From Enchytraeus crypticus (lineage: Eukaryota > Annelida > Clitellata > Enchytraeida > Enchytraeidae): DNA of 64,000 nucleotides. Position 1 is the stretch's first letter, and each line of letters starts with the position of its first letter. The stretch lies in contig CAJHZI010000705.1 in assembly GCA_905160935.1 (NCBI GenBank), positions 74,501 to 138,500 on the forward strand, in the 5' to 3' direction. Below, piece by piece: positions 1 through 11,408 of the stretch. The notes under the pieces were generated by a model, which did not search any database, had not been told where the DNA came from, and saw only the letters and a program-made list of their open reading frames with translations. The position numbers were made by a program, and so were the translations under genes.

Positions 1-545
1 ATTAAGGTGTGAGTAAGGCAATTCCTTAATGAAGAGTATAGCTCGTATTAGTAAGAAGCGTTGTGATTACTGTACGATTTATGTACTAGTTTTGTTGTAT
101 AAGTTATATTTTTACTTTTGGGTACTTGTAGCTGATATTGTTGGAGTAATAGAGGTATTTATTATTCTATTTAATATATGGTGATTGTAATTTTTGATGC
201 TATAATAAACTCGTAGCAATATTATTTTTGTAATATTATATTTAACCACTTATACACGTCCATATATCTATCAGTGGTCAATATAATTATCATCATCTTC
301 CCTTTAATCCCAGTTAAGCAAGGGTCGGGAAATTGGTTAATATAATAATAGTAAATATTTATTTATTTCACAAAACTTTTTATAATATTAGATAAATAAA
401 ATTGCTTTTATTGTTGATTTATTTTATAAATAATTATTTCCTTATTAATGTAATAATTATAATTCATAAACTTCTACACTACTGAGAATTCTCACTGCTC
501 GATGGCTGTAATGTCGTCCAGGAAAAAACCACTGTAATTACTTTC

Positions 546-585
<40 letters not shown>

Positions 586-855
586 GTTTAACGTCCGCTT
601 TCTCATCCAAGGATGATGTCAGGGACGTCAAAATGCAAGCATTAATTGGAAAATTGCTAAATATTATTACTGTATTCTTTGTTTATAATTATGTACTCGA
701 TGGCTATTATGCTTTTTGTTTTGGTGTGACATAAAAATAACTATCTAAATAAATTAGCCGTAGCTTACAGTATTTTCCTCAATTATTGAATTGAAAAATT
801 ATAAAAAATGATAGTATATTATATTTATAAATGTAAATGAATATATATATATACT

Positions 856-923
<68 letters not shown>

Positions 924-1046
924 TATATTCACTAACAAATTTATTTATTTCTTTTAATTTTAATTCATTATTATTATTATAAATAATAATTTAAGTAATT
1001 ATTTATTATAATATTATTATTTTATGTTATTTAACAAATAAATGCT
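1..1046. other. AT-rich non-coding flank with simple repeats
   Basis: I see no gene here. About 275-337 holds, on the minus strand, the 3' tail of repeat C (CATCATCTTCCC next to AATCCCAGTTAA). A TAA trinucleotide run at about 547-582 is followed by a minus-strand tail piece of repeat G at 588-631 (GTTTAACGTCC, then GATGATGTCAGGGACGTC). The AT content rises further toward the coding exon that begins near 1072, consistent with the end of an intron. Confidence 0.5.
839..919. repeat. (AT)n microsatellite
   Basis: A long alternating AT tract with one interruption (ACTTGT near 852-858). It lies about 150 bases before the coding exon of the first gene. Confidence 0.9.
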
Positions 1047-1071
1047 ATGTTAAACACCTGTGACCGTGCAG

Positions 1072-1637
1072 CCACACCGCTGAGCCGCTCCACGCAGTCG
1101 CTGGCCCATCACCTCAGTCAGACGAGCCTATCGAGCAGTCTCGAGCAGAACCTCCACACGCCCTACGTGCCTGACTTCACCGCCCGTGCCGTCACCGACC
1201 TCCAGTACATTCTCATTCGCCGCATCCACTATATCATAGCGCGCCGCTCCACGGACACTGAAAGGCGTCAGATCAAACCCGGCTCAGACAACGTCACGGC
1301 GGCGAGTCCCACGGACGCCGCGGCCGCCTCGGATCAGTTCGACAACGAGTGGACTCGCACGGATCAAAGGCTGTCGAGCAAGGCGAACGTCCTGAACAGC
1401 GTGGGGCAGTCCGACGTCGAGTCCGGGATGAGATCACCGAGTGTCTCCGAGGCAGGCGGCGACGGAGAGCCTCTGAACTTTACCAGATCGAAGCTGTCCG
1501 TGTCATCCGGTGGTGGAAAGCAGGATAAAGAAGAGGAGAAGTGCGAGGAGGCGGGGCGAGGTAAGACTGAAGAGGAGCCTCTGATGGGGTCAACGAGTGA
1601 TGAGAGGATTCTGAAAGATAAGGATCAGATTAGCTGA
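1072..1637 (+). CDS. Last coding exon of an unrecognised gene (partial)
   Basis: An open frame of about 188 codons ends in TGA at 1635-1637. It is sharply more GC-rich than its surroundings, with the change near 1060. I place the exon start after the acceptor AG at 1070-1071 (GACCGTGCAG) rather than at the upstream ATG at 1047, because composition and codon use become gene-like only there. The product begins with a Ser-rich stretch (LSRSTQSLAHHL), then a short hydrophobic and basic segment (LQYILIRRIHYIIARR), then a charged, Ser/Gly/Glu-rich tail likely to be disordered and cytoplasmic. I do not recognise the family; a C-terminal tail of a membrane protein is one possibility. Upstream exons lie outside the window. 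Confidence 0.6.
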
Positions 1638-3130
1638 GGATGACAATGAAGATTTTGTAGATTTAGTGTTTGTTTCGTGGCACATGATATTTCTTTAATC
1701 TGATAAGATTTGACTAACGCTGATTACTAACCATCACCGAATTTTATTGGTTGCACAAGGTTGGTAAGTATTAAAATTTAAGAAATTTGTTATTGAGAAC
1801 TAATTGAACTGGACTATGCTAGTTTGGCCTACAGTTTATTTCAGTTCTTTATAAGAGGACGCTGTATATTTTGCACACTGGTTATATTTCTTCTAATGTG
1901 CATATTGTAGATAATGTTTAATTTTGGGATATGATTATGGCATTCATTTTCAACTCTGCTGCACGAGAAATTCTTTGCAAATAACTTGTTAATAATAGTG
2001 TTAATCATTATCAGTGTAATAACGAGAGCTTTTGACTTCTGTCGACCCGACCCGATATTAAGTCGATTAATTTGAATTTAACTTACATTTAACGTAACTT
2101 ACTTTTTATTTTTTTTTAAACTTAACTTTTGTATGTTTTCCTTTTAGATGAGCTACTGGTATTCAGCAGATGTGACAGAATTCTGAACATAAAACATCAT
2201 TAAGTTTATTGTCATATCGATGCAAAAAAGCTAAAAACCTTATACAACTTATAAACTAAAAAATAATATATTAATATAAACAAATAATAATGTATAATAA
2301 TACACATATAAATAGTAATACAAATAATAATATAAAATAATATAAAGTTATAAACTGAAAAACTAATCTTTTTATATGGATGTAGGACTGGTGTCTTTAT
2401 CTAGTGTCTACTTCATCAGTTAATGAATAGCTGCTCAAGATAAAAACACTTGTATATTGGAGTTACTATTGTTTCTGATGTCATTCTACATGAGCGTGTA
2501 TAGCATGATCAGGTTCATTGTTATCGGTTAAGCATCGTTTTGTATCTCTTCATTTGCTCCAACGCGTGTACAAGTTTATTCGATTTGCCTAGTTATTTTT
2601 CAGTTTGTGTATCTGAGGGGAGGTTAGACTAGATAGGTCAACTAGATAGGTTACTTAAAGCCGATCTTATAAAGCGAAGATCAGAACGATATCGACGCCG
2701 AAAGTCGCTTTTGCATCTTATGAACGAGATGTCGCTCGGCATCTGAGCTGATTTCAGCTACATGTGACGGAACTATATCTTGTCGAGATCGGGCGGATAA
2801 TGTCACCGTTAGATTAAAACAAAGTCGTCGCCAGGAGTCTGACTTTCAACCGTCGCAGGTGGCTCCAGCCAATAGGAGAGCGCGAAATCCGCGCAAACGT
2901 TTTGAATTCTTGGAAATATGACATAACAGGCTCAAGATAAAGTTGAGAATAGAAAAGTTTCATAAGATGCAAGAAGCAGATTTGTAGTTATCTCGAGGAT
3001 AAAGTCAAATGGTAGAGATTGATATCGGCGAGAATATCTTTCCGTTTATAAGATTGGGTATTAGTACCTCTTTGACGGCCTTGTTTGTGTTTGTCACTTA
3101 TATTTTGAGTGTATGGAAATAAACATAGTT
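1638..3130 (+). other. Probable 3' UTR and downstream region of the first gene
   Basis: There is no credible coding frame. A canonical AATAAA lies at 3118-3123 and could be the poly(A) signal of the 1072-1637 exon, giving a 3' UTR of about 1.5 kb. The part at 2660-2900 is more GC-rich than its surroundings and lies within an imperfect inverted repeat listed separately, so an insertion inside the UTR is possible. Confidence 0.4.
2662..3058. repeat. Imperfect inverted-repeat element (candidate MITE)
   Basis: The word TTTTGCATCTTATGAA near 2710 has its reverse complement (TTTCATAAGATGCAAG) near 2957. Weaker inverted matches extend outward: GATCTTATAAAGCG and GATATCG on the left against GATATCGGCG and CGTTTATAAGATT on the right. 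This suggests an old non-autonomous DNA element. No target duplication was identified and the edges are approximate. Confidence 0.35.
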
Positions 3131-3269
3131 CTCTACAAGTATGTACAAATTGCTTTGAGTGAATTGGCTTTGATGTTTTCTACAGGGCCGTCTCTGACGT
3201 CATCATTGGAATATGAATTGGATGATAAACATTTATTATATTTGTTGTATTGAATTGTACACTTTTGTA

Positions 3270-4606
3270 CAGGGTTGGCAAGTTTTTGCCACTAAGTGGA
3301 AAAAACCGGTTTTTTCCATGGAAAAAACCGTCCCGGCAAAAACCAGTTTTGGCAAAAACTGGCAAAAATCGTCTAAGCGGCAAAAACCCTCCTGGCAAAA
3401 GTCTAGCTTGTCTAAGACATAAGAACTAGTAACAACTACATTATATTGCAGTCTCGTTAATTGGTCACACACAGTTATCAAGTTTCTGCCAGCACATGTT
3501 GAAAAACTATTAGTATAACACCCTATAACAAAAGCAAAAATCCATGAGGCATAAAGTTATAAACTTTGAAAACTAAATTACAACAAGTAGGATGCAGTTG
3601 TCAGTGGTGACGTTAATAAATATTTAATTGGTTAAATTAAAGGTTAAAATTGGATGTAGTGTAAAAAATGTGGTCACAGATTATGCTAAGAATATGGTTA
3701 AAAGAGATGACTTTTAAAGGAGGAAGATCAGGGATTAATTGTGTATGGCTGTGCGGCACTTACACTGAATTTGCTTGCACAGGCAGTCACATCGGCTGCT
3801 ATATTGAAGCAGATCATTGAAGTGCAAAAATATTTCAAGAACCACCCTGGTGCATGGCTGAAAGAGTATCCACTTTCGGTGAAGCCTCACCTACCTGGTG
3901 ACACTAGATGGAATAGTCAGCTGACATGTATTGATACATTTCTTCGCAATCGACAAGCTTATATCAGTATTGCAGAAGAGCATGAACAAGAAATTGAAGC
4001 AAGAATTTGTCACCTAGTCAATTATTTCAACCTTTACTGACAAACTAAGGACTTGATATCAAGGATTCGACCAGTTGCTGCAGCTCTGGATAGATTAAAA
4101 AGCGACAAAGCGAATTTAGCAGATACTTGTCATGAATGGTTTTCACTTTTTGAATACAGAGAGTTTTTAACCACATCGAGCAATCATTCATCAGAGACTA
4201 ATAAAAATATAATACAAAATAACTGATAGAAATCAAAGAACTGCAAATTAAACAAATCTGTTAAGAGCCTAAGCTGTTCCATAATTAATATAATTAGCAG
4301 TAATTCTGTGTTAACAAGCTAGTTAAGTTACGGTAACCTAGAATTTCAAATACTGTGAAGCAAGTTCTAAAGAATTAGTTTTTTTAAATTTATTGTGAAT
4401 GGCATATTGATATTAAATTGTTTGTTAACATTACTAACATCAAATTTAACTTTTAAAGTTTATGTTGTAAACAATATAATACATTTACAAGCATGAAATA
4501 TTTCTATTCCAGTCTTGGTGTTTTAGACGGTTTTTGCCAGTTTTTGTCAGTTTTTGACATGGTTTTTACCGGTTTTTGCCAGTGTCCTGGCAAAAAACCA
4601 ACCCTG
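3270..4606 (+). mobile_element. Non-autonomous hAT-family DNA transposon
   Basis: The element begins CAGGGTTGG (3270) and ends CCAACCCTG (4606), the expected hAT-type terminal inverted repeat. It is flanked by an identical 8-bp direct repeat, CTTTTGTA, at 3262-3269 and 4607-4614, the target-duplication length typical of hAT elements. Both ends are packed with GGCAAAAAC / GTTTTTGCC words, likely transposase-binding subterminal repeats. The 1.34-kb interior keeps only a middle piece of transposase, so this looks like an internal-deletion derivative. Confidence 0.85.
3661..4190 (+). pseudogene. hAT transposase fragment (broken)
   Basis: Conceptual translation gives hAT catalytic-region text across at least three frames. 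Around 3661-3720 it reads VVTDYAKNMVKR; after a shift comes the clean frame 3741-4040 (YGCAALTLNLLAQ, LKEYPLSVKPHLPGDTRWNS); after another shift it reads LISRIRPVAAALDRLK near 4055-4100. The PGDTRW block is characteristic of the hAT transposase core. There is no BED zinc finger upstream and no C-terminal dimerisation domain, so the fragment is non-functional. It is enclosed by the hAT terminal repeats. Confidence 0.8.
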
Positions 4607-4824
4607 CTTTTGTAGATTACTTCGTATTATATACCTGAGATGTAGAATGCTTTACATTCTTTTTGACAATACTTAGCTAATGTTTAGTGAGAGTAGCTAC
4701 GTTGAATTTGTAATTTATATTCCTGTTTTAGGAAAGAAATGTTGAGATATAGCGAAACGTTCCATCTGGTGCAATCATAGCTTAATCTATAAGTTATGAG
4801 GCCGAGAACTATAAGGTACTGCTT

Positions 4825-4995
4825 GCTGGAATCAGTGGCGAAGTCGCTAGGATACTCGACCGCGGATTAGTATGTGCGGGGATAAGATACTCGACCGCGG
4901 ATTAGTATGTGCGGGGTTCACATTCTGGGCTCGCCCGTCACTGACATCGCTTTCGAGTGAGGAAACTGACGTTAACCTTAGCTTTACCAGCTTTG
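4825..4995 (+). mobile_element. SINE-A copy with internal tandem duplication
   Basis: tRNA-derived SINE. The A-box-like word TGGCGAAGTCG and the B-box-like word GGGGTTCACATTC are present, followed by the family tail (CACTGACATCGCTTTCGAG, then GAGGAAACTGACGTTAA). The piece between the boxes is duplicated in tandem: 31 identical bases starting at 4851 and again at 4886 (35-bp period). Confidence 0.8.
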
Positions 4996-5981
4996 TACAT
5001 TTTATTGTTTTGTATTATTCTGTTTTTTATTTAATTAAGTTATATTGTAAGGCATTATGCCATTCGCTCGTTTCTTATTTCACAGCACGCTGAGTGTGCT
5101 CTTAACGTTGTTGCTTTTCTAATGCTTTTAAATCATGTGTCGCTTAATTCTGACAACATTCTATTTATGCACGCTGCTACAAAGTGCTTAGATACGTATT
5201 AGTACGCGTGTTGTGTCTGGGATGCTGTAAAAGAAACGCATTGTACACTGTATATATATATATAATTAGAGATTACTAATCTTAAGCTGAGGAAGATTAT
5301 GTGAAATCAACTCGGAAGCCGTTTGTTATAGCTGCTTATTCTTTGGTTAAGTGCATTGCCTTTGAGAGAAAGTGAGATAACATTAAGCTAAAAATAAATA
5401 GAGATCGTTAAACGGGAAGGTAGACTGACTATTAGTAAAATTCTGTACATTGAACACTGGAGTGAGAGTGAGAGTGATTCTGGAGAGAATGGAGAGTAAG
5501 TGTAACATGACAGTAGGAATAGTCAAGCATAGTTAACGACTTGCAGCCTTCAGCAAACTGCTTGTCTTTTCATTACAAGGAATACCTGACTGCTTTTACC
5601 AAAACGCATCGTGAATGACTACATTAGCTAGCCGAATTCGGAAATAATTCAGAACACTCTGCGTTATACTACTAACAGCAGCATATAGATAAATGTTTCT
5701 AATTGTCAAGTGTGCATGTGCTCAACAGACTATGACCTATGTGTTTATGTTACTTACTTCTTAAAGCGAACCAATCTCTATTTAAATCAATATTTAACGT
5801 CCTGTTTCGCATTTAAAGACAATATATCAGTGATCAGTTCCAATTTTTACCATATCAATCAATCAGTCAATCATGCTCTGTAGCAGTTCTAGAATTTAAT
5901 TTAAATCACTGCTCTATAAATCTGATTGAAACAAACGTTAAGAATATAGGCATCCATTTATTTCATATATTGCTTTATACG
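4996..5981. other. Non-coding stretch, no recognised feature
   Basis: No open frame with protein-like composition and no full repeat from the families seen elsewhere. A short TA run lies at about 5252-5264. Nothing else stands out. Confidence 0.4.
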
Positions 5982-6095
5982 CTGTCGGTAAGATATTCGA
6001 CCACGGATCAGTATGTGCCGGGTTCAAATCCTGGGCTCGCCCCGTCACTGACATCGCTTTCGTGTGAGGAAACTGACGTTAATATTAGCTTTTTT
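5982..6095 (+). mobile_element. SINE-A copy, 5'-truncated
   Basis: Starts within the head at GTCGGTAAGATATTCGACC, keeps the B box (GGGTTCAAATCC) and the family tail (CACTGACATCGCTTTCGTG, GAGGAAACTGACGTTAA). The first part of the tRNA-like head is missing. Confidence 0.8.
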
Positions 6096-6585
6096 AATTG
6101 ACAACCAACCGGCTCTATGGCCGAAAAGTTGCTCAGCTACTTAAAGCTACTTAATAGGTAAAGATGTGTCGTACTCTTTAGTTAGTAACTAATTAATATT
6201 ATCCGTTTTTTGAAGAGCTGAATATACTATAAGTCTAGCGATACAAGTATTATACATAAATTGTAGGGAACTAATTCTACAAAAACACTGTCGAAACATT
6301 TTCCAATGTCGAAGTATGGGATTTATCCATCATCCATATGTCCTCTGTATTTATTAACTAATTTGATTTATACTTTTAAGAACTTGAATGATATATTCTG
6401 CTTTCAGTTGACAGAATGTAGATGTATGTGTGTTTGCTAAGCTTTGTTGAAATGATATCTATAAACTGTGATTTGGTTTATAATTGATTGTTAGTTACTT
6501 TCCTTTGTCTATATTTGTAGATTTTTACATTGTTACTATTTAATAAATATAGTTTTTGTTGATTTTATGGAATATTTTTTAAATT

Positions 6586-6712
6586 GGCTGGAGTCAATGG
6601 CGATGCCGGTAAGTTATTCGACCGCGGATCAGTATGTGCGGGGTTCAAATTGTGGGCTCGCCCGTCCCTGACATCACTTTCGATTGAGGAAACTGACGTT
6701 AACATTAAATTT
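6586..6712 (+). mobile_element. SINE-A copy, near full length
   Basis: Head GGCTGGAGTCAATGGCGATG, B box GGGGTTCAAATTG (diverged), tail with CCTGACATCACTTTCGATTG and GAGGAAACTGACGTTAACA. The 3' end passes directly into a two-copy 27-bp tandem repeat at 6713-6766. Confidence 0.8.
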
Positions 6713-6790
6713 TTTACTTTTAGAACAAATACGTAAATATTTACTTTTAAAACAAATACGTAAATATGTAAGCATGTGAATACATGCTTA
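6713..6790. repeat. Two-copy 27-bp tandem repeat plus short palindrome
   Basis: The unit TTTACTTTTAGAACAAATAC plus GTAAATA occurs at 6713-6739 and again, with one change, at 6740-6766. A perfect palindrome follows at 6769-6790 with 8-bp arms (TAAGCATG / CATGCTTA). The block sits between the SINE-A tail and the start of the RTE-like fragment. Confidence 0.7.
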
Positions 6791-6791
6791 C

Positions 6792-7590
6792 TTACACCAT
6801 TCCTTGGTCATCTGCAAATCGTATATCTTATAACAATTTTCTTCCTACTTTTTTTCATTCTTCCATCGCTACCTCCATAATTGCCTCGGCGTAAATTTTA
6901 AACAGCAGCGGCGAAATGCTACTGACTCCACGTCCTATTTCACCTCCTTCTGAGTATTCTTGTTGGATTTTGATTACTGCTCTTTGATTCAAGTACAAGT
7001 TTAAAATTAGTCTTTTATTTCTCCAGTCAATTACTATTTTTTTCCAGATATTATTCGTAGTTATCCATTCAATCTTGTCAAGGCCTTCTCAAAGTCCACA
7101 AAGCATACAAAAACGTCATTTCCATTTTCTAAGCTTCTTTCGCAAAGAACCCGCATTATCCCTATTGCTTCTCTTGTGCCGCATCCTTTCCTAAAACCAA
7201 ATGGTGTCTTGCTCAGTATCATAACTGCTTTTGACTGAATGCATTTATTTATTATCTTTAACAACGTCTTCGATGCATGAGGTGTTAAACTGTTGTTCTG
7301 TAATCCAAACACTCCACAGCATTGGCTTTTTGGGGAATTGGGATCATCACTGACTTGGTAAAATCATCTGGCCAAATACCTGTATTGTACACTTCCATAC
7401 ATACATGTACTTCCATTAACTTACTGAGTGTTTCTTTCAAAATTTTCAAGAATTCTGCTTTGATATCATCTATTCCGGCTGCTTTCCCCTTCTTCATGCT
7501 GTAAATTGCAGAATAAATTTCCTCTTTCATTATATCGGGGCCCCTTGTCTTGTTTTCCACTATATTTTCTTCTATTATATGTCCAATTGT
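6792..7590 (-). pseudogene. RTE-like LINE reverse transcriptase fragment
   Basis: Read on the minus strand, conserved RT blocks appear in order: KGKAAGIDDIKAEFLK (7440-7500), CLDYRT (near 7290), FGFRKGCGTREAIGIMRVL (7150-7200), FVDFEKAL (7070-7100, RT block A), GVSSISPLLFKIYAEAIM (6880-6930, block B) and FADDQGM (6800-6820, the catalytic block C). The frame is broken several times and there is no endonuclease or C-terminal part. The style of FRKGCGTREAI and WRNKRLILNLYLNQ matches RTE-group LINEs. Dead fragment. Confidence 0.8.
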
Positions 7591-7974
7591 ATCAGCGATA
7601 ATTTCGATATAAAATCTGAAGTTGCTACATTTGATGATGTTATAAACAAGTTAAAAAGGCAATGCTTTTGGAACAGATAATATTACGTGTTAATATCTTC
7701 AAAATGCTCATTGCTGATCCTATACTTTGATGTTGCACCACTATGCTGTACAATCAATTGTTTTACTAAAGTAGGCCTATGTTCCTGTGGCATTTGGGGA
7801 AGGGATAATTATCCCGATTCTTTGAAGGAATAGGAAATGTGATCATGTTATAATTGAAAATTATACAGCGGCTTTACAATTAGTTTGCATGTTGTGACTG
7901 CTGTCTAAGATATTTGAAACTTATACTTTACGTTTTCTCTATCTCAATGAAGACTGCTCACTTAAAGTGATACC

Positions 7975-8231
7975 TAAAAAAATAACAGTTTTTGTTGGGC
8001 GTCTTGAAAAATTAACAACAACTGATAACGTGCTGGACTACATTAGGAATGCAGGTGCAGTACCTCTCTCATGCAAGAAACTATCAGGAATATCGAAAAC
8101 TGGCAGAGTTCCAATCATCAGCCTTTCTTGTCACATGCGAAGCTAAATTTGAGGATATTATCTACAATGAAAATACATGGCCTGAGGATTGCACTGTCCG
8201 TGAATGGTTATTCAACAAGCCTCAAAACTAA
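7975..8231 (+). pseudogene. LINE ORF1 C-terminal remnant
   Basis: Translation in two frames gives KITVFVGRLEKLTTTDNV (7980-8035) and, after a one-base shift near 8100, KLAEFQSSAFLVTCEAKF, then TWPEDCTVREWLF up to the TAA at 8229-8231. The pattern of a beta-strand-rich region closing with a WP-acidic-VR-W/F motif is typical of the C-terminal domain of ORF1 in two-ORF CR1-like LINEs. It ends 11 bases before the ORF2 ATG, so this is the upstream ORF of the same element. Confidence 0.6.
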
Positions 8232-8241
8232 TTCATTATAA

Positions 8242-11200
8242 ATGGCTACTCCAACTGATACACCTTACAATTACAGCCTCTCAGATCAGCTTTCTACTAT
8301 ATATCAGTCTCCTATTATCGATCCTACCACTGTTCCCCTCCCCTTATCGGAAAATGATGTTCGTAACGTCAATATCGAATACCTTGGTAACATTCTCAAC
8401 GATGATATTGTATCTGCAAGTAAGCTAGGTCATTACTCTCTTGAAGAGTCTAATTCTATAATCAATAATGCTTCTATGGGTTTGCTCATCTTCCATATTA
8501 ATATTAGAAGCTTAAATGCAAATCACAATAAACTATTGGATTTATTAGCTTTATATGATAATCAGTTTGATATTATATTATTGAGTGAAATTTGGTCTAC
8601 TAATATTTGCTACTTTACTAATCTAATCCCTAATTATACTTTCATGCCTTTTCCGCCTATTAATCAAAATGCTGGAGGTGTCGCTTGCTTAATAAAAGAA
8701 CTCTTTGTCCTTTACATAATTGCATCTCATAATGACTATAATGCTTTCAATTCTGCTGTTGAATTTGTCATATTTGATGTTATCGCAAACATTGGTAAGA
8801 TTCGTATTAATCTACTGTATCGTCACCCTCATAGCTCTGTTTGTGAATTTATAGAGGCTTTTACTGATATTTTCTCTCTTTGTAAACCCACTAAACGTAG
8901 TTTAATAATTGGTGAGATTAATATTGATTTATCTAAACATGATATAAATTGTAGTGTTAAACGTTATGTTGACATGCTAGGAATGTTGAACTTCACTCAT
9001 CTCTCTGTTGTGCCCACCCATTGTATTAGCAATTTATCCAGTACAATTATTGACCATGTATTTAGTAATTTCGTTACAGTTGATAGTGCACGCAACCTCA
9101 GCAATATATTATGTCTAACTGTAATTACTGACATCAGCGACCACTACGCTAATATAATCGCAATTATTCCTATAAATAAACGTATTAACTTCACGGATAG
9201 ACCGAATATTCGCATTTATAGCCAAACCAAAATCAAGAATTTTAAATTTGATCTCGCTTCTAATATTAAATGGTCAAATATTTATAATTCAAATAACGTT
9301 AATGAATGCACTGATTACCTCCTTGAAAGCTTACGCACATTAATGAATAAGCATTTTCCATTAACGCGATGCTCACGCAGTTCATATAGAGACAAACCCT
9401 GGATTACAAATGAAATAAAAAGAGAAATTAATTTTAAAAATAAACTTTACTATAAATTTAAGAAAACAAATTGTTTTAAGGATGAAATGAACTACAAAGC
9501 TTTTAAAAGCAAACTCGAATTAAAATTAAATGTTTTCAGACAGAAATATTACAAGGGAATACTTAATAAACGTCATAACTCCATTAGAAACATCTGGTCA
9601 TCCTTAAATAATGTACTAAGTTATTCTACTAGGAAAAAAGAAACTAATATTAACAAGCTTACTATAGGGGAGAAAGTTTTACATAATAAACTTCTTATAG
9701 CTGAGGAGTTTAATAAATATTTTAGCTCTGTGGGTAAAAAATTGAATTCTAATTTCCCTTTCTCAATCCCCAATTGTCATGAATACCTACATGGAAACTT
9801 TAACCAAAGTATATTTCTGGCCCCTACTGATCCCACTGAAGTTCTAAACATTATTAACTCTCTAAAAAACACTAATTCAATTGTCCCTGATAACATAAGT
9901 AGCAAAATCTTGAAAATTGCCTCTGAAATAATTGCTCATCCAATTTGTCATATAATTAATAAATCCTTTGAATTTGGTGTATTTCCAATGGCTTTTAAAT
10001 TATCTAAAGTTATTCCCATTTTTAAAAAAGGTAAGCACGATTGTATTGACAATTATAGGCCTATATCCCTTTTAAATACAACTAGTAAAATTTTTGAAAA
10101 AATACTTTATAAACGAGCTATGGTATATCTCAATAAATATCATATACTCTATAAAAATCAATTTGGTTTTCGTCATGGCCACTCAACCACTGATGCCTTG
10201 TTCAGTAGCTGCAATATGATTAGGATGGCAAAAGGCAACAAAAACCACATACTAGGCATGTTTCTCGATCTTTCAAAAGCATTTGATACGGTTGATCATG
10301 GGATCCTTCTTCATAAATTATATCACTATGGATTCAGGGGTAATGTGTTTAACCTTCTTACTTCATATTTATCTGGTAGATCCCAATTTACCTGTATTGG
10401 AAACACTATTTCTTCTACCTTACCAATTACTACAGGTGTCCCTCAAGGCTCTATTCTTGGGCCGCTCCTCTTCTTAATTTATATTAACGATATCCAATAC
10501 GCTTGCAATAATGTTAATTTGAAGTTATTTGAAGTTATTTGAAGTTATTTGAAGTTATTTATATATGACACTAACATATTTGTTAGTGAAAGTAATTTAA
10601 TGGATTTATTTAATTCAAGTAATTATATCTGTGATAAGTTATTCCATTGGTTTAAATGCAATCGTGTAACAATTAATATCTCTAAATCTGCGTATATCAT
10701 TTTTTCCCTAGTGCTGCTGATAATCAATTCATTGACGATCATAATCTTAAGATTAATTTGAATAATGTCGAGCTCAACAAAGTTAACTCAATCAAATTCC
10801 TAGGTATATGGATTGATGATAATCTAAATTTCAAGCAACATATTATATATTTATCTAAAAAAATCAATAATCTAAACTCTATGCTATATGCTCGAAAACA
10901 ATTTCTACCTGCTTACTGTCGTGAAATGATTTTTCATACTCTTATATACTCATATGTTACGTATGGAGTTGAAGTTTACGGTAATACAACTGAGTCTGCT
11001 CTTCATCCATTACATGTTTCTATTAATAAAGTCTTGAGGAATCTACAAAATCATAATCGTTTCTACAATGTTAAGCAACTTTATATGAATTATGATATCC
11101 TTCCAATTGCCCTTTTACATAAATTCTCAATTGCTAAACTTATATATAAGCATTTACACTTTCCTAATAATTTGTCTACTGCTATTAGTGATCTTTTTAT

Positions 11201-11408
11201 TCATAGTAAAACCTCGCACAACTACATAACCAGATTATCATTAACTGACCATCTATACTTACAATCTAACCGTGCATTCTTCTCTTCGACGCTATTCAAC
11301 AGCTACAAAATTTGGAATAGTCTACCAGACCATATCAGATCCATCCAATACCGTAATAGATTCCAAAAGCTTCTTAAAAATCATCTACATGCTAGTTGGT
11401 CATCATAA
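8242..11408 (+). pseudogene. LINE ORF2: APE endonuclease plus reverse transcriptase, disrupted
   Basis: The frame opens at ATG 8242 and runs to a TGA at 10540-10542 (766 codons). It continues in the same frame to about 10705, then shifts by one base in a T/C run and runs to TAA 11406-11408. The endonuclease spans about residues 80-310: INIRSLN, SEIW (normally SETW), GGV, GEINIDL (normally GDFN, so an acidic residue is changed) and SDH. RT blocks follow: NYRPISLLNTTSKIFEKIL (about 602), FLDLSKAFDTVDH (about 674) and GVPQGSILGPLLFL (about 731). The catalytic xADD block is replaced by a 10-bp tandem repeat and then reads IYDT. The C-terminal part (IKFLGIWIDDNLNFKQHI and onward) is well kept. Known function of the family: target-primed reverse transcription. 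This copy should be dead. Confidence 0.85.
10516..10560 (+). repeat. 10-bp tandem repeat, four units, inside LINE RT
   Basis: GAAGTTATTT is repeated at 10521, 10531, 10541 and 10551, exactly where family members encode the LFADD block. In-frame reading of the repeat creates the stop at 10540-10542. Confidence 0.9.

Noticed and set aside
4872..5093. 73-codon frame starting at MCGDKILDRG
   Set aside because: It begins inside the SINE-A head and continues into AT-rich sequence; the same text arises from other SINE-A copies.
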